Assembly: GCA_002070105.1 (NCBI GenBank)
Contig: MWCQ01000002.1
Coordinates: forward strand, 62,001 to 126,000
Direction: 5' to 3'
Source of the DNA: Firmicutes bacterium ADurb.Bin193
GTDB taxonomy: Bacteria; Bacillota; Clostridia; Monoglobales; Firm-18
DNA: 64,000 nt
The notes under the pieces are model-generated. The model was not told where the DNA came from. It searched no databases and saw only the letters and a list, made by a program, of their open reading frames with translations. The position numbers and the translations under genes are program-made. The first letter of the stretch is position 1. Each line of letters starts with the position of its first letter. Shown here piece after piece: positions 8,467 through 17,973 of the stretch.

Positions 8467-10068
8467 TCAGTTTTGAGTGGCAATAACATTGCTGATATCC
8501 ACACGATAAAGCTGAACCATATCCCCTATGGGCTTGTTGAAATAAACCTTCTTTCCGTCCCGTGAAAAAGACGGATTCAGATGGGTACGCATAGACCATA
8601 CATTTCCCGGAGACTCACTCGAAAGTATTGCCAGCGGTTCTATGCTGCCTACCCTATAAAGCCTCAATACGATGGGATTTGACTGGTAAAGAGTTTCGGA
8701 AGCCAAATACCTTTTGTCCGGCGATATCCCTAAATGGCATCCGACCCCCGACAGTGTCTCCAAAACATTGCCGTCCCTGTCCCAGCGCCTCCCCGCCTGA
8801 TACGGGAGGTTGTTCCAATAATTGTCATGCCCGAACAGCGTGGAATCGTCATACCATTGCTGATGCAGGGGTTTTTTGCCCGGAAACAGCTTTACATCGG
8901 TACCGTCAATTTTACAGGTTAATAGATTCTGCATGTCCTTGCCGGTATCCAGGCGTATTGCCAGATGGGTTCCTCCGGGGCTTAGCTCGGCATGGTACAT
9001 ATACCAGTCGTCTGTATTATCACTGCCCTCAAGCTCAGCCTTCAGCCATCCGAAATCCTTTTCAAGGTCAACCGCCTTTGTTATTTTGCCGTCCTTGAAT
9101 ATATAGATGCCGTTAGGTCCAAGGTTGCTGCCATTGGGATATTTCGTTTTGTCTACCCAGAGGGGGATTGCACCGTCCGGAGCATCACCATGCCCTAAAT
9201 AGCCTTCGTACGGGCCGTATGCCACCTCGCCGTTTATGTTGACGATGTATGTTTTACCGCCGTCAGCCATATCCATATAGGCAATGTGATTGTTGTCAAC
9301 CCATATCTGATATGAGCCGTCCTCCCAGTTCGTTTCGGCAATATCCCTTATTTTCCTGTGATTGGTAAGGTCTGAGTCGCATATGTAAAGACCGGCGCTG
9401 AGGCCCGCATCAGGCGCAGGCTTGTTGTCGTACAGTACATAAGCGATTAACTTCCCGTCAGGGCTTTCGGGACAGGTGCCGAAATATCCATGTTCGGCCA
9501 TTCGGCCTTCGGGGGATACTCTTTCATAAACCATAAATTTGCCTATATATTCATCGACGATATCCTTTTCGCTTAAATCACTGATAATTATAAGGCCTCT
9601 GTTGTCCCAGAAGGTATATTTCTCGAATGCATCCGCAAATGCTCTTACAGGAACCATCGTCCTGCCGTCGATTATTTGCGCGGGGACATCAATTTCCCTT
9701 TCCTTATTGTTTACCTTCATCGTTTTGCTTCCGATTACCATTTCAACCTTACCGCGTTCAAACTGAATTTTAATGGTGGATGTATCCTCGATCCAATCCA
9801 CATTTGCGCCGTAACACTCGGCAACAAACCGTAAAGGTATAAGCGTCCTGCCGTCCTGAATTATCGGCGTAACATTAGGGTCATTCGGGTCGATCCTGGT
9901 TTTTACATTATTTACAATCGCATCGGGGCACCCGATAAGCAACCCTATCCTGCGGTTTGATGTGTCGGTATCTGCAATGCCACCCGGTACAAAAAGAGTA
10001 TTTGCCAACAGAACGCAGACAAGCACTGCAAACATCAGTCTTCTGATTTTGCTTTTAATGCCTTTCAT
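8467..10068 (-). CDS. Secreted beta-propeller protein with copper-amine-oxidase-N-like domain, type B (paralogue 5 of 8)
   Basis: The protein has 533 residues. Residues 1 to about 32 form a signal peptide (RRLMFAVLVCVLLANTLFVPG). Residues about 38-165 match the copper amine oxidase N-terminal-like domain found in many clostridial wall proteins: two repeats with DGRTLIPLRFVAECYGANV and DGRTMVPVRAFADAFEKY. The C-terminal propeller (about 175-530) is homologous to that of the type A copies: GHGDAPDG, PLHQQWYDDSTLFGHD, GCHLGISPDKRYLASETLY and HLNPSFSRDGKKVYFN. The same propeller joined to two unrelated N-terminal modules in one array implies domain shuffling. The domain name does not imply copper or amine oxidase activity. 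Confidence 0.75.
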   Translation of the reverse strand: MKGIKSKIRRLMFAVLVCVLLANTLFVPGGIADTDTSNRRIGLLIGCPDAIVNNVKTRIDPNDPNVTPIIQDGRTLIPLRFVAECYGANVDWIEDTSTIKIQFERGKVEMVIGSKTMKVNNKEREIDVPAQIIDGRTMVPVRAFADAFEKYTFWDNRGLIIISDLSEKDIVDEYIGKFMVYERVSPEGRMAEHGYFGTCPESPDGKLIAYVLYDNKPAPDAGLSAGLYICDSDLTNHRKIRDIAETNWEDGSYQIWVDNNHIAYMDMADGGKTYIVNINGEVAYGPYEGYLGHGDAPDGAIPLWVDKTKYPNGSNLGPNGIYIFKDGKITKAVDLEKDFGWLKAELEGSDNTDDWYMYHAELSPGGTHLAIRLDTGKDMQNLLTCKIDGTDVKLFPGKKPLHQQWYDDSTLFGHDNYWNNLPYQAGRRWDRDGNVLETLSGVGCHLGISPDKRYLASETLYQSNPIVLRLYRVGSIEPLAILSSESPGNVWSMRTHLNPSFSRDGKKVYFNKPIGDMVQLYRVDISNVIATQN

Positions 10069-10105
10069 AGATTCCCCTCCCCGGTATTGACAATTATCTT
10101 AATTG

Positions 10106-11716
10106 TCAGTCACTCATTAGATTACTTATATCCACACGGTACATCTGAACCATATCTCCGACCGGCTTGTTGAAATAAACCTTTCTTCCGTCACGGGAGA
10201 AAGAGGGGTCTATGTGAGTTTTCATACTCCATACCGTTCCCGGCGGCTCGGCAAAAAGGATTGCAAGCGGCTCAACATTGCCGCACTTGTAAAGCCTCAA
10301 TACAATGGGATTGGTCTGGTATTGAGTTTCGGAAGCCGCATACTTTCTGTCGGGGGACAGACCCATGTGACATCCGACTCCGGCTAATGTTTCGATATAA
10401 TTGCCCTCTAAGTCCCAACGCTTTAATTTATACATCGGATATTCTCCGTATTCCCAGTCAACCTCATGCCCGAATACGCTTGTATCATCATACCATTGCT
10501 GATGTAAAGGCTTTTTCGCAAAGATTCTCATATCCTCACCGCCCGGTTTGCAGGATACAAGATTTACATTTGCATCGCCCGACCCTGTTTCAAGCCTGAT
10601 TAATATGCGTTCACCGCCGGGGCTTAACTGTATATGACCCAAAGACCACGCCAATACATCGTCATTGCCTCCGAATTTGTCTATTAACGGTGTGAAATCC
10701 CTTATAGGATCTACTGCATGCATAATAGAGCCGTCTTTATGATCGTACAGATAAATTCCGGCAGGACCAAGAGCGCTTCCGTTTCTCCCTACAACCAAAA
10801 GCAATTGACCGACCTTGGGGTTATCTCCGTGACCTAAATTCCCCTCAAACGGGCCGGCAACTTCCTCTCCGTTTGTATTAATGATATATGTTTTAACACC
10901 TTTTCCGTCTACATTATCGTTATATGCAAGCGTATTGTTGTCAAGCCATATCAGGTGAGAACCATAGTGCCAGTTTACATTGCTTATGTCTCTTATTTTC
11001 CTGTGGTTGGTAAGATCCGAATCGCATAAGTAGAGCGCGCCTTTTTTGCTTGCTTTTGAATCGGGTTTGTTTTCGGTTACTATATATGCGACTAACTTTC
11101 CGTCAGGACTTTCGGGGGTGGTTCCGTAATATCCCGGAAGCATGGACGGCCCGTCGGACTGTGCAACCCTTTCATGAACCAAAAACCTGCCTATATATTC
11201 GTCGGTAACATCTCTGTCATTTAAGTCGCTGATAATTATAAGACCTCTGTTGTCCCAGAAAGTATACTTTTCGAAAGTATCCGCAAATGCTCTTACGGAA
11301 ACCATCGTTCTGCCGTCGATTACTTGAGGAGGTACATCCATTTCTCGGGTATTGACATTGTATTTTATCGTTGTTTTTCCGAGTACCATTTCAACCTTAG
11401 CGCGTTCCAGTTGAACTTTAACGGTGGATGTAGCTTCATCCCACTCTACCTTTGCGCCGAAACACTCTGCAATAAAACGCAAAGGAATAAGCGTCCTGCC
11501 GTCCTGAATTATCGGTACAACATTAGGGTCATTCGGGTCAATCCTGGTTTTCACCCCGTTTACGATTGCATCGGGGCACCCTATAAGTAACCCTATCTTG
11601 CGGTTTGCTGTTTCAATGCCGGCAACGCTGCCCGGTACAAAAAGAGTATTAGCCAATAAAACACAGACAAGTACCGCAAACATTAACCTTTGGATCTTCC
11701 TTTTGTTGGTTTTCAT
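10106..11716 (-). CDS. Secreted beta-propeller protein, type B (paralogue 4 of 8)
   Basis: This 536-residue paralogue has a signal peptide, a copper-amine-oxidase-N-like domain (DGRTLIPLRFIAECFGAKV and DGRTMVSVRAFADTFEKY) and the common propeller (GHGDNPKVG, PLHQQWYDDTSVFGHE, GCHMGLSPDRKYAASETQY, HIDPSFSRDGRKVYFN). It is closest to the copies at 13288-14907 and 14942-16567, sharing KGALYLCDSDLTNHRKIRD. The gap to the upstream gene is 26 bp and to the downstream gene 37 bp, supporting one operon. GGGAGGGAAATTT just upstream of the ATG contains the ribosome site. Confidence 0.75.
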   Translation of the reverse strand: MKTNKRKIQRLMFAVLVCVLLANTLFVPGSVAGIETANRKIGLLIGCPDAIVNGVKTRIDPNDPNVVPIIQDGRTLIPLRFIAECFGAKVEWDEATSTVKVQLERAKVEMVLGKTTIKYNVNTREMDVPPQVIDGRTMVSVRAFADTFEKYTFWDNRGLIIISDLNDRDVTDEYIGRFLVHERVAQSDGPSMLPGYYGTTPESPDGKLVAYIVTENKPDSKASKKGALYLCDSDLTNHRKIRDISNVNWHYGSHLIWLDNNTLAYNDNVDGKGVKTYIINTNGEEVAGPFEGNLGHGDNPKVGQLLLVVGRNGSALGPAGIYLYDHKDGSIMHAVDPIRDFTPLIDKFGGNDDVLAWSLGHIQLSPGGERILIRLETGSGDANVNLVSCKPGGEDMRIFAKKPLHQQWYDDTSVFGHEVDWEYGEYPMYKLKRWDLEGNYIETLAGVGCHMGLSPDRKYAASETQYQTNPIVLRLYKCGNVEPLAILFAEPPGTVWSMKTHIDPSFSRDGRKVYFNKPVGDMVQMYRVDISNLMSD

Positions 11717-11742
11717 AAATTTCCCTCCCTAATATTTTTTAT

Positions 11743-13248
11743 TTAAATAATATTACTTATATCCGCACGGTAAACATGAATCGTATCCCCGACCGGCTTA
11801 TTAAAATAAACCTTTTTTCCGTCTCTCGAAAAAGAAGGATTGACATGAGTACGCATATCCCAAATAAAACCCGCAGGTTCACTCATAAGGATTGCCAACG
11901 GGGTAGTGTTGCCTACCCTATAAAGCCTCATTACCACAGGGTTGGTCAGGTATTGGGTTTCAGAAACAAAATACTTCCTGTCGGGGGAAATCCCCATATG
12001 ATTCCCGACCCCCGCCAGTATTTCTATACAGTTACTGTCTCTGTCCCAACGCTTCGCTTGAAACATAGGCTTTTCATTCCAGTCACAATCATGCCCATAT
12101 ACTGTCGAATCATCATACCACTGCTGATGCAGGTAGTTCCACTCAAAGAGTCTGATATCCGTACCGTCCGATTTGAATGATATAAGATATTTTTCTTTCA
12201 GAGGTATTCCTGTATCAAGTCTGATAGCCATATATGTGCCGTCAGTGCTGAATTGTGCATGGTAAATATACCAGTCATCCGGATTTTTCCCCCCGGCTAA
12301 CCGAGGTTTCAATTGTCCGATATCCTTTTTAAGGTCTGCCACCTGTGTTACAACGCCGTCCTTAAATACATAAACACCGTTTGGACCTAAATTGCTTCCA
12401 TTGGGGAAGGTTCTTTTGTCAACCATAAGAGGTAATAAACCGTTCGGAATATCTCCGTGCCCGATATAGCCCTGTATCGGACCATACAGCACATCGCCGT
12501 TTGTATTGATTATATATGTTTCATTACCTCTTGCCTTATCCATATATGCAAGCGTATTATTGTCAATCCATAACACACACGCACCGTCGTGCCAGCTAAT
12601 ACTCGCAATGTCTCTTATTTTTTTATGGTCTGTCAAATCCGAGTTGCAAATATAAAGACTTCCGCTCGGAAATGAATTTTCCGGAGGTTTTTCGTCATAA
12701 ACCACATAAGCGATTTTGCTCCCGTCGGGGCTTTCGGGACAGGTCCCGTAGTATCCGACTTCCGACGCCATAGCGCCGCCTATTGAAACCTTTTCATAGG
12801 TCATAAATCTGCCTATGTATTCATCAATCAGGTCACTTCCCGTTAAATCGCTTACAACAACCAAACCTCTGCTGTCACTGAAAACATATTTATCAAAAAC
12901 ATCCGCAAATGTTCTTAAAGGTACCATTGCCGCGCCGTTTATTATTTGAAGGGGGGCTTCAAGCTCTACCTCCGAATATAGCAGATTACACTTTTTGCTC
13001 CCGACTGTCATTGCAGCAACTTTGCGCTCCAATGCAATCCTAATCGTCGATGTCGCTTCATCCCAGTCCACCTTTGCGCCGAAGCACTCGGCAACATACC
13101 GAAGCGGCACAAGCACCCTGCCGTCCCGGACAACCGGGCTTACATCAGGATTGTTCGGATTTATTCTTGTTTTCACATTGTTTACCACAGCATCAGGGCA
13201 CCCAACGAATAATCCGATTGTGCGATTTGAGCTATTGCTCATATTCAT
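11743..13248 (-). CDS. Beta-propeller protein, type B, lacking a signal peptide (paralogue 3 of 8)
   Basis: The N terminus reads MNMSNSSNRTIGLFVGCPDA, going straight into the copper-amine-oxidase-N-like domain without the hydrophobic leader of the other seven copies. AGGAGA lies 6 bp before the ATG at 13248; an in-frame ATG at 13254 directly abuts that site. Only 33 bp separate it from the stop of the upstream gene, so no lost exported start can be hidden there. The rest is intact: DGRVLVPLRYVAECFGAKV, the propeller with GHGDIPNG, YLHQQWYDDSTVYGHD and HVNPSFSRDGKKVYFN. Either this copy stays in the cytoplasm or its leader was deleted. Confidence 0.72.
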   Translation of the reverse strand: MNMSNSSNRTIGLFVGCPDAVVNNVKTRINPNNPDVSPVVRDGRVLVPLRYVAECFGAKVDWDEATSTIRIALERKVAAMTVGSKKCNLLYSEVELEAPLQIINGAAMVPLRTFADVFDKYVFSDSRGLVVVSDLTGSDLIDEYIGRFMTYEKVSIGGAMASEVGYYGTCPESPDGSKIAYVVYDEKPPENSFPSGSLYICNSDLTDHKKIRDIASISWHDGACVLWIDNNTLAYMDKARGNETYIINTNGDVLYGPIQGYIGHGDIPNGLLPLMVDKRTFPNGSNLGPNGVYVFKDGVVTQVADLKKDIGQLKPRLAGGKNPDDWYIYHAQFSTDGTYMAIRLDTGIPLKEKYLISFKSDGTDIRLFEWNYLHQQWYDDSTVYGHDCDWNEKPMFQAKRWDRDSNCIEILAGVGNHMGISPDRKYFVSETQYLTNPVVMRLYRVGNTTPLAILMSEPAGFIWDMRTHVNPSFSRDGKKVYFNKPVGDTIHVYRADISNII

Positions 13249-13287
13249 AAGCATTCTCCTAATGTTCAGATTTTTATTTACTGAATT

Positions 13288-14907
13288 CTACTGCATTAAA
13301 TAACTTATATCCACACGGTACATCTGAACCATATCTCCGACAGGCTTGTTGAAATAAACCTTTTTTCCGTCGCGGGAGAAAGAAGGGTCTATGTGAGTTT
13401 TCATACTCCATACCGTTCCCGGCGGCTCGGCGAAAATGATTGCAAGCGGCTCAACATTGCCGCACTTGTAAAGCCTCAATACAATGGGATTGGTCTGGTA
13501 AAGCGTTTCGGAAGCCGCATATTTTCTGTCGGGGGACAGACCCATGTGACATCCGACCCACGCCAATGTTTCGATATAATTGCCATCCAAGTCCCAACGC
13601 TTTAACTTATACATCGGCCTTTCAGGGCTTTCCCAGTCAACTTCATGCCCGTATATGCTTGTATCGTCATACCATTGCTGATGCAAAGGTTTTTTTGAAA
13701 TGATTCTCATATCCGCACCGCCCGGTTTGCAGGATACAAGATTTACATTTGCGTCGCCCGACCCTGTTTGAAGCCTGATTAATATGCGTTCACCGCCGGG
13801 GCTTAACTGCACATGACCCATATCCCATGTAAACGGATCATCATCGCCGCCGAATTCGTCTGCTAACGGTGTGAAATCTCTTTTTACATCCAATGCCTGC
13901 GTGATTGAACCGTCTTTATGATCATACAGATAAATTCCGGGAGCCCCAAGATCACTACCGTTTTTATAAGCGCTTTGGTGTACAACCATAAGTATTTGAC
14001 CGACCTTGGGATTATCTCCGTGACCTAAATTCCCCTGATACGGACCGGCAACTACCTCGCCGTTTGTATTAATGATGTAAGTTACAATACCTTTCCCCGC
14101 TAAATTATCGTTATATGCGAGCGTATTATTGTCGAGCCATATCACATGCGAGCCGTAGTGCCAGTTTACAGCGTTTATGTCCCTTATTTTCCTGTGGTTT
14201 GTAAGGTCCGAATCGCATAAGTAAAGCGCACCTTTTTTGCTTGCTTTTGAATCGGGTTTGTTTTCGGTTACTATATATGCGACTAACTTTCCGTCAGGAC
14301 TTTCGGGGGTGGTACCGAAATATCCCGGAAACATGGACGGTCCGTCGGTCTGGGCAATCCTCTCATGAACCAGAAATCTGCCGATGTATTCATCGGTAAC
14401 ATCTCTGTCATTTAAGTCGCTGATAATTATAAGACCCCTGTTGTCCCAGAATGTATATTTTTCAAAAATATCGGCAAATGCTCTTAAGGGAACCATCGTT
14501 CTGCCGTCGATTATTTGCGCGGGGACATCGATTTCAACGGTGTTATTGCCCACTTTAACCTTTTTGCTTCCGATTACCATTTCAACCTTAGCGCGTTCAA
14601 ACTGAATTTTAATGGTGGATGTAGCCTCGACCCATTCCACATTTGCGCCGTAACACTCGGCAATAAAACGCAAAGGAATAAGCGTCCTGCCCTCCAGAAC
14701 TATCGGCACAACATTTGGGTCATTCGGGTCAATCCTGGTTTTCACACCGTTTACGATTGCATCCGGGCATCCGATGAGTAACGCTATCTTGCGGTTTGCT
14801 GTTTCAATGCCGGCAATGCTGCCCGGTACAAAGAGGGTATTCGCCAACAAAACACAGACAAGCACCGCAAACATTAACCTTTTGAACTTGATTCTACCGT
14901 TTTTCAC
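13288..14907 (-). CDS. Secreted beta-propeller protein, type B (paralogue 2 of 8)
   Basis: This 539-residue paralogue has a signal peptide (RLMFAVLVCVLLANTLFVPG), the copper-amine-oxidase-N-like domain (residues about 38-165) and the propeller with GHGDNPKVG, PLHQQWYDDTSIYGHE and HIDPSFSRDGKKVYFN. It starts 34 bp after the stop of the first gene of the array. It probably acts outside the cell; no enzymatic residues can be assigned with confidence. Confidence 0.75.
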   Translation of the reverse strand: MKNGRIKFKRLMFAVLVCVLLANTLFVPGSIAGIETANRKIALLIGCPDAIVNGVKTRIDPNDPNVVPIVLEGRTLIPLRFIAECYGANVEWVEATSTIKIQFERAKVEMVIGSKKVKVGNNTVEIDVPAQIIDGRTMVPLRAFADIFEKYTFWDNRGLIIISDLNDRDVTDEYIGRFLVHERIAQTDGPSMFPGYFGTTPESPDGKLVAYIVTENKPDSKASKKGALYLCDSDLTNHRKIRDINAVNWHYGSHVIWLDNNTLAYNDNLAGKGIVTYIINTNGEVVAGPYQGNLGHGDNPKVGQILMVVHQSAYKNGSDLGAPGIYLYDHKDGSITQALDVKRDFTPLADEFGGDDDPFTWDMGHVQLSPGGERILIRLQTGSGDANVNLVSCKPGGADMRIISKKPLHQQWYDDTSIYGHEVDWESPERPMYKLKRWDLDGNYIETLAWVGCHMGLSPDRKYAASETLYQTNPIVLRLYKCGNVEPLAIIFAEPPGTVWSMKTHIDPSFSRDGKKVYFNKPVGDMVQMYRVDISYLMQ

Positions 14908-14941
14908 AAATTTTCCTCCCTGTTTTTTTAGATTTTTATAA

Positions 14942-16567
14942 TCAGTCGCGAATTAAATTACTGAAATCCACGCGGTACATCTGAATCATATCTTCTGCGA
15001 CAGGCATGTTGAAATAAACCTTCCTGCTGTCGCGGGAGAAAGATGGGTCTATGTGAGTTTTCACACTCCATACCGTACCCGGCGACTCGGCGAAAAGGAT
15101 TGCAAGCGGCTCAACATTGCCGTACCTGTAAAGTCTCAATACTACGGGGTTGGTCCAGTATTGAGTTTCGGAAGCATAGTACTTTCTGTCAAAAGATATT
15201 CCCATGTGGTTGCCAACCCCCGCTATTGTTTCGATATAATTTCCGTCCAAATCCCAGCGTTTTGCTTTATACATCGGATATTCTCCGTTTTCCCAGTCAA
15301 CCTCATGTGCGAAAATGGTTGTATCATCATACCATTGCTGATGCAAAGGCTTTGTCGGAAAGACTTTCATTTCCGAGCCGCCCACTCTGCACGATAAGAT
15401 TTTTACATTATCCTGACCCCCACCTACTCCAAGCCAGATTAATATGCGCTCACCGCCGGGGCTTAACTGTACATGGCCCATTTCCCATGTGAATATATCG
15501 TCTCTGCTGCCCGGGAATTTTTCCTTTAGTGGTCCGAAATCCCTTTGAACATCCAATACCTGCTTAACAGAGCCGTCTCTGTGATTATACAGGTAAATTC
15601 CGGGAGGCCCGAGATCGCTTCCGTTCTTATAGGCATCCCGCTGCACATACATAAGTATTGAATTGACATTGTTGTCTCCGTGACCTAAATTCCCCTGAAA
15701 CGGGCCGGCAACTTCCTCTCCGTTTGTATTAATGATATATGTTTTAAGACCTTTTCCGTCTACATTATCGTTATATGCAAGCGTATTGTTGTCAAGCCAT
15801 ACCACATGCGAGCCGTAATGCCAGTTTACATTGCTTATGTCCCTTATTTTTCTGTGGTTGGTAAGATCCGAATCACATAAGTAGAGTGCGCCTTTTTTGC
15901 CTTCTTTTGAGCCTGGTTTGTTTTCGGTTACCAAATATGCGACCAACTTACCGTCAGGACTTTCGGGAGTGGTGCCGTAAAATCCCGGAAGCATGGACGG
16001 CCCGTCGGACTGTGCAACTCTTTCATGGACCAAGAACCTTCCTATGTATTCGTCGGTAACATCCCTGTCATTTAAGTCGCTGACAATTATAAGACCTCTG
16101 TTGTCCCAGAAAGTATACTTATCAAAAAGATCCGCAAATGCCCTTACGGAAACCATCGTTCTGCCGTCGATTACTTGCGCAGGCACATCCATTTCTCTGG
16201 TATTGACATTGTATTTTACCGTTGTGTTTCCGAGTACCATTTCAACCCTGGCGCGTTCCAAGTCAACTTTAACGGTGGATGTAGCCTCATCCCACTCCAC
16301 CTTTACGCCGAAGCACTCGGCAATAAACCGCAAAGGAATAAGCGTCCTGCCGTCCTGAATTATCGGCACGACATTAGGGTCATTCGGATCAATCCTGGTT
16401 TTTACACCGTTTACGATTGCGTCGGGGCACCCGATAAGCAGCCCTATCTTGCGGTTTGCTGTTTCAATGCCGGCAATGCTGCCCGGTACAAAAAGAGTAT
16501 TTACCAGCAAGACGCAGACAAGCACCGCAAACATTAACCTTTGAATCTTTCTTTTACTGATTTTCAT
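14942..16567 (-). CDS. Secreted beta-propeller protein, type B (paralogue 1 of 8, first gene of the array)
   Basis: This 541-residue protein is promoter-proximal in the array, with an AGGGGGGGGA ribosome site before the ATG and a 300-bp divergent intergenic region separating it from an AraC regulator. It has a signal peptide, a copper-amine-oxidase-N-like domain and the propeller (GHGDNNVNS, PLHQQWYDDTTIFAHE, GNHMGISFDRKYYASETQY, HIDPSFSRDSRKVYFN). Small substitutions in conserved blades (SFDRKYYA for SPDRKYAA, SRDSRK for SRDGKK) suggest it diverges somewhat from the others. Confidence 0.75.
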   Translation of the reverse strand: MKISKRKIQRLMFAVLVCVLLVNTLFVPGSIAGIETANRKIGLLIGCPDAIVNGVKTRIDPNDPNVVPIIQDGRTLIPLRFIAECFGVKVEWDEATSTVKVDLERARVEMVLGNTTVKYNVNTREMDVPAQVIDGRTMVSVRAFADLFDKYTFWDNRGLIIVSDLNDRDVTDEYIGRFLVHERVAQSDGPSMLPGFYGTTPESPDGKLVAYLVTENKPGSKEGKKGALYLCDSDLTNHRKIRDISNVNWHYGSHVVWLDNNTLAYNDNVDGKGLKTYIINTNGEEVAGPFQGNLGHGDNNVNSILMYVQRDAYKNGSDLGPPGIYLYNHRDGSVKQVLDVQRDFGPLKEKFPGSRDDIFTWEMGHVQLSPGGERILIWLGVGGGQDNVKILSCRVGGSEMKVFPTKPLHQQWYDDTTIFAHEVDWENGEYPMYKAKRWDLDGNYIETIAGVGNHMGISFDRKYYASETQYWTNPVVLRLYRYGNVEPLAILFAESPGTVWSVKTHIDPSFSRDSRKVYFNMPVAEDMIQMYRVDFSNLIRD

Positions 16568-16867
16568 AAATCCCCCCCCTTAAAATTCTAATTACTTTGA
16601 ATAGTTTTGTTTATTCTGTCCAAAAACTGCAGATTTGTTAACAGAGTACTTTCATTTTAGCTGTTTTTGTGATATACTGTTTATGTCGCATTGTTCGACC
16701 ATTTTTTTAGGGAAAAACAGGCATAAGATACTATCTCCCTATTTGCCATTATACATCAATAAAGTAAATAAGTATATATTAAAATTGCTTAAAAATTAGC
16801 GTTTTTTGCTATATAATTTGCTATATAAAAATTATGGAAATTTCATTACAGACATGAGGTGTTTTCA
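16568..16867. promoter_or_regulatory. Divergent intergenic region between propeller array and AraC regulator
   Basis: This 300-bp AT-rich stretch has no gene. It contains a direct repeat, TTGCTATATAA, twice within 16806-16828, just upstream of the AraC gene, and a TGATATACT -10-like element near 16671. It probably holds both promoters and the AraC-family operator. The repeat is seen; its role is inferred. Confidence 0.5.
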
Positions 16868-17710
16868 ATGAATAATCCGAAGATTATTCCCGCCGATTCC
16901 GTCAGAATCAAATATAATGAAGCCCGCAAGGATATGAAGCTGGAACAGCACTCTCATAACTTCTATCAGATTATATACATCAAAGAGGGCTTGATAGAAT
17001 TTAAGATAAACGGCAAAAAGTATACCGCAGGCAAAAACAGCCTGATATTTATAAGTAATTTGGAATCACATGAGCTTAAGGTGTTGGAATACCCGTACAA
17101 GAGGTATTATGTACTTATAAAACCGCATTATTTGCACTCTTTAATCAGTGAACCGGTGCTTGTGTCAATATTTAAGCACCGTCCCGCTCACTTTAACCAT
17201 GTTATTGCTTTAAGACCCGAAGACAGCGTATATGTTTCCAATACCTTTAAAAGTATGTATGATGAAGCGTCAACTTCAATGCCTTTTTGGGAGTTTACGC
17301 TGTGTTCATATTTCTTTTTGCTTTTGACCTTTTTGTTCAGAAAGTACAAAGATTCTTTTCCGATAACAACAATCAACAAACCCATGGAGACAATTCTTGA
17401 TGTTCAGAAGTATATTGAACAGCACTTTACCGAAAACATAGTTTTGGAGGAAGTTTCAAAGCGCTTTTATTCCAATAAGTTTTATATGTCTCATTTGTTT
17501 AAAAAAATAACCGGCTTTTCATTTAAGGAATACCTTATTTTGCAAAGAATATTAAAATCAAAGGAGCTGCTTATAAACAGCTCTGAAAGTATTACCCATG
17601 TAGGATTATATTCGGGCTTTAACAATGTTAATCATTTTATCAGAATTTTCAGACAATATGAGGGAATTACTCCTTATCAATACAGGAAAAAACACGCGGC
17701 TTATCAGTAA
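16868..17710 (+). CDS. AraC-family transcriptional regulator with N-terminal cupin domain
   Basis: The protein has 280 residues from the ATG at 16868, chosen over the in-frame GTG at 16859 because TGAGGT lies 7 bp before it. Residues about 15-100 form a cupin-like sensing domain (EQHSHNFYQIIYIKEG). The last 100 residues hold two helix-turn-helix units: LEEVSKRFYSNKFYMSHLFK and THVGLYSGFNNVNHFIRIFR, then GITPYQYRKKH. It is divergent from the eight-gene propeller array and faces the secreted glycosidase gene, so it is the likely sugar-responsive activator of one or both. Confidence 0.88.
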   Translation: MNNPKIIPADSVRIKYNEARKDMKLEQHSHNFYQIIYIKEGLIEFKINGKKYTAGKNSLIFISNLESHELKVLEYPYKRYYVLIKPHYLHSLISEPVLVSIFKHRPAHFNHVIALRPEDSVYVSNTFKSMYDEASTSMPFWEFTLCSYFFLLLTFLFRKYKDSFPITTINKPMETILDVQKYIEQHFTENIVLEEVSKRFYSNKFYMSHLFKKITGFSFKEYLILQRILKSKELLINSSESITHVGLYSGFNNVNHFIRIFRQYEGITPYQYRKKHAAYQ

Positions 17711-17792
17711 CAGCGTTGGGGCGTGAATCGAAGGCGTCCGCCGGGGTGTGAAATTGCACAAATATGCGCAATTTTTTTATAAACATACAAAA

Positions 17793-17832
17793 AAGCCGCG
17801 GCACTGCTGTAATTCAGCAGCACCGTGGCTTG
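17793..17832 (-). terminator. Rho-independent terminator of the secreted glycosidase gene
   Basis: A GC-rich stem, AGCCGCGG/CCGTGGCT (one G-T pair), with an inner CTGCTG/CAGCAG, ends in a T-run when read on the minus strand. This fits termination of transcripts coming from the gene at 17974-21420. Confidence 0.7.
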
Positions 17833-17906
17833 CAGGCGGTAAGTACGACGTATTTGCAATAAAGTAAAAATAAAAAATGATGAATAATAAGTGATAAATG
17901 ACAAAT

Positions 17907-17937
17907 AAACCCTGTATTTGCTATAAATACAGGGTTT
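17907..17937. terminator. Hairpin between convergent genes
   Basis: A perfect 13-bp stem, AAACCCTGTATTT / AAATACAGGGTTT, with a 5-nt loop lies between the converging AraC and glycosidase genes. It may serve as a terminator, although its T-run is short. Confidence 0.55.
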
Positions 17938-17973
17938 ATCATATACTGACTTTGTAGGGCAATATTTATAATG

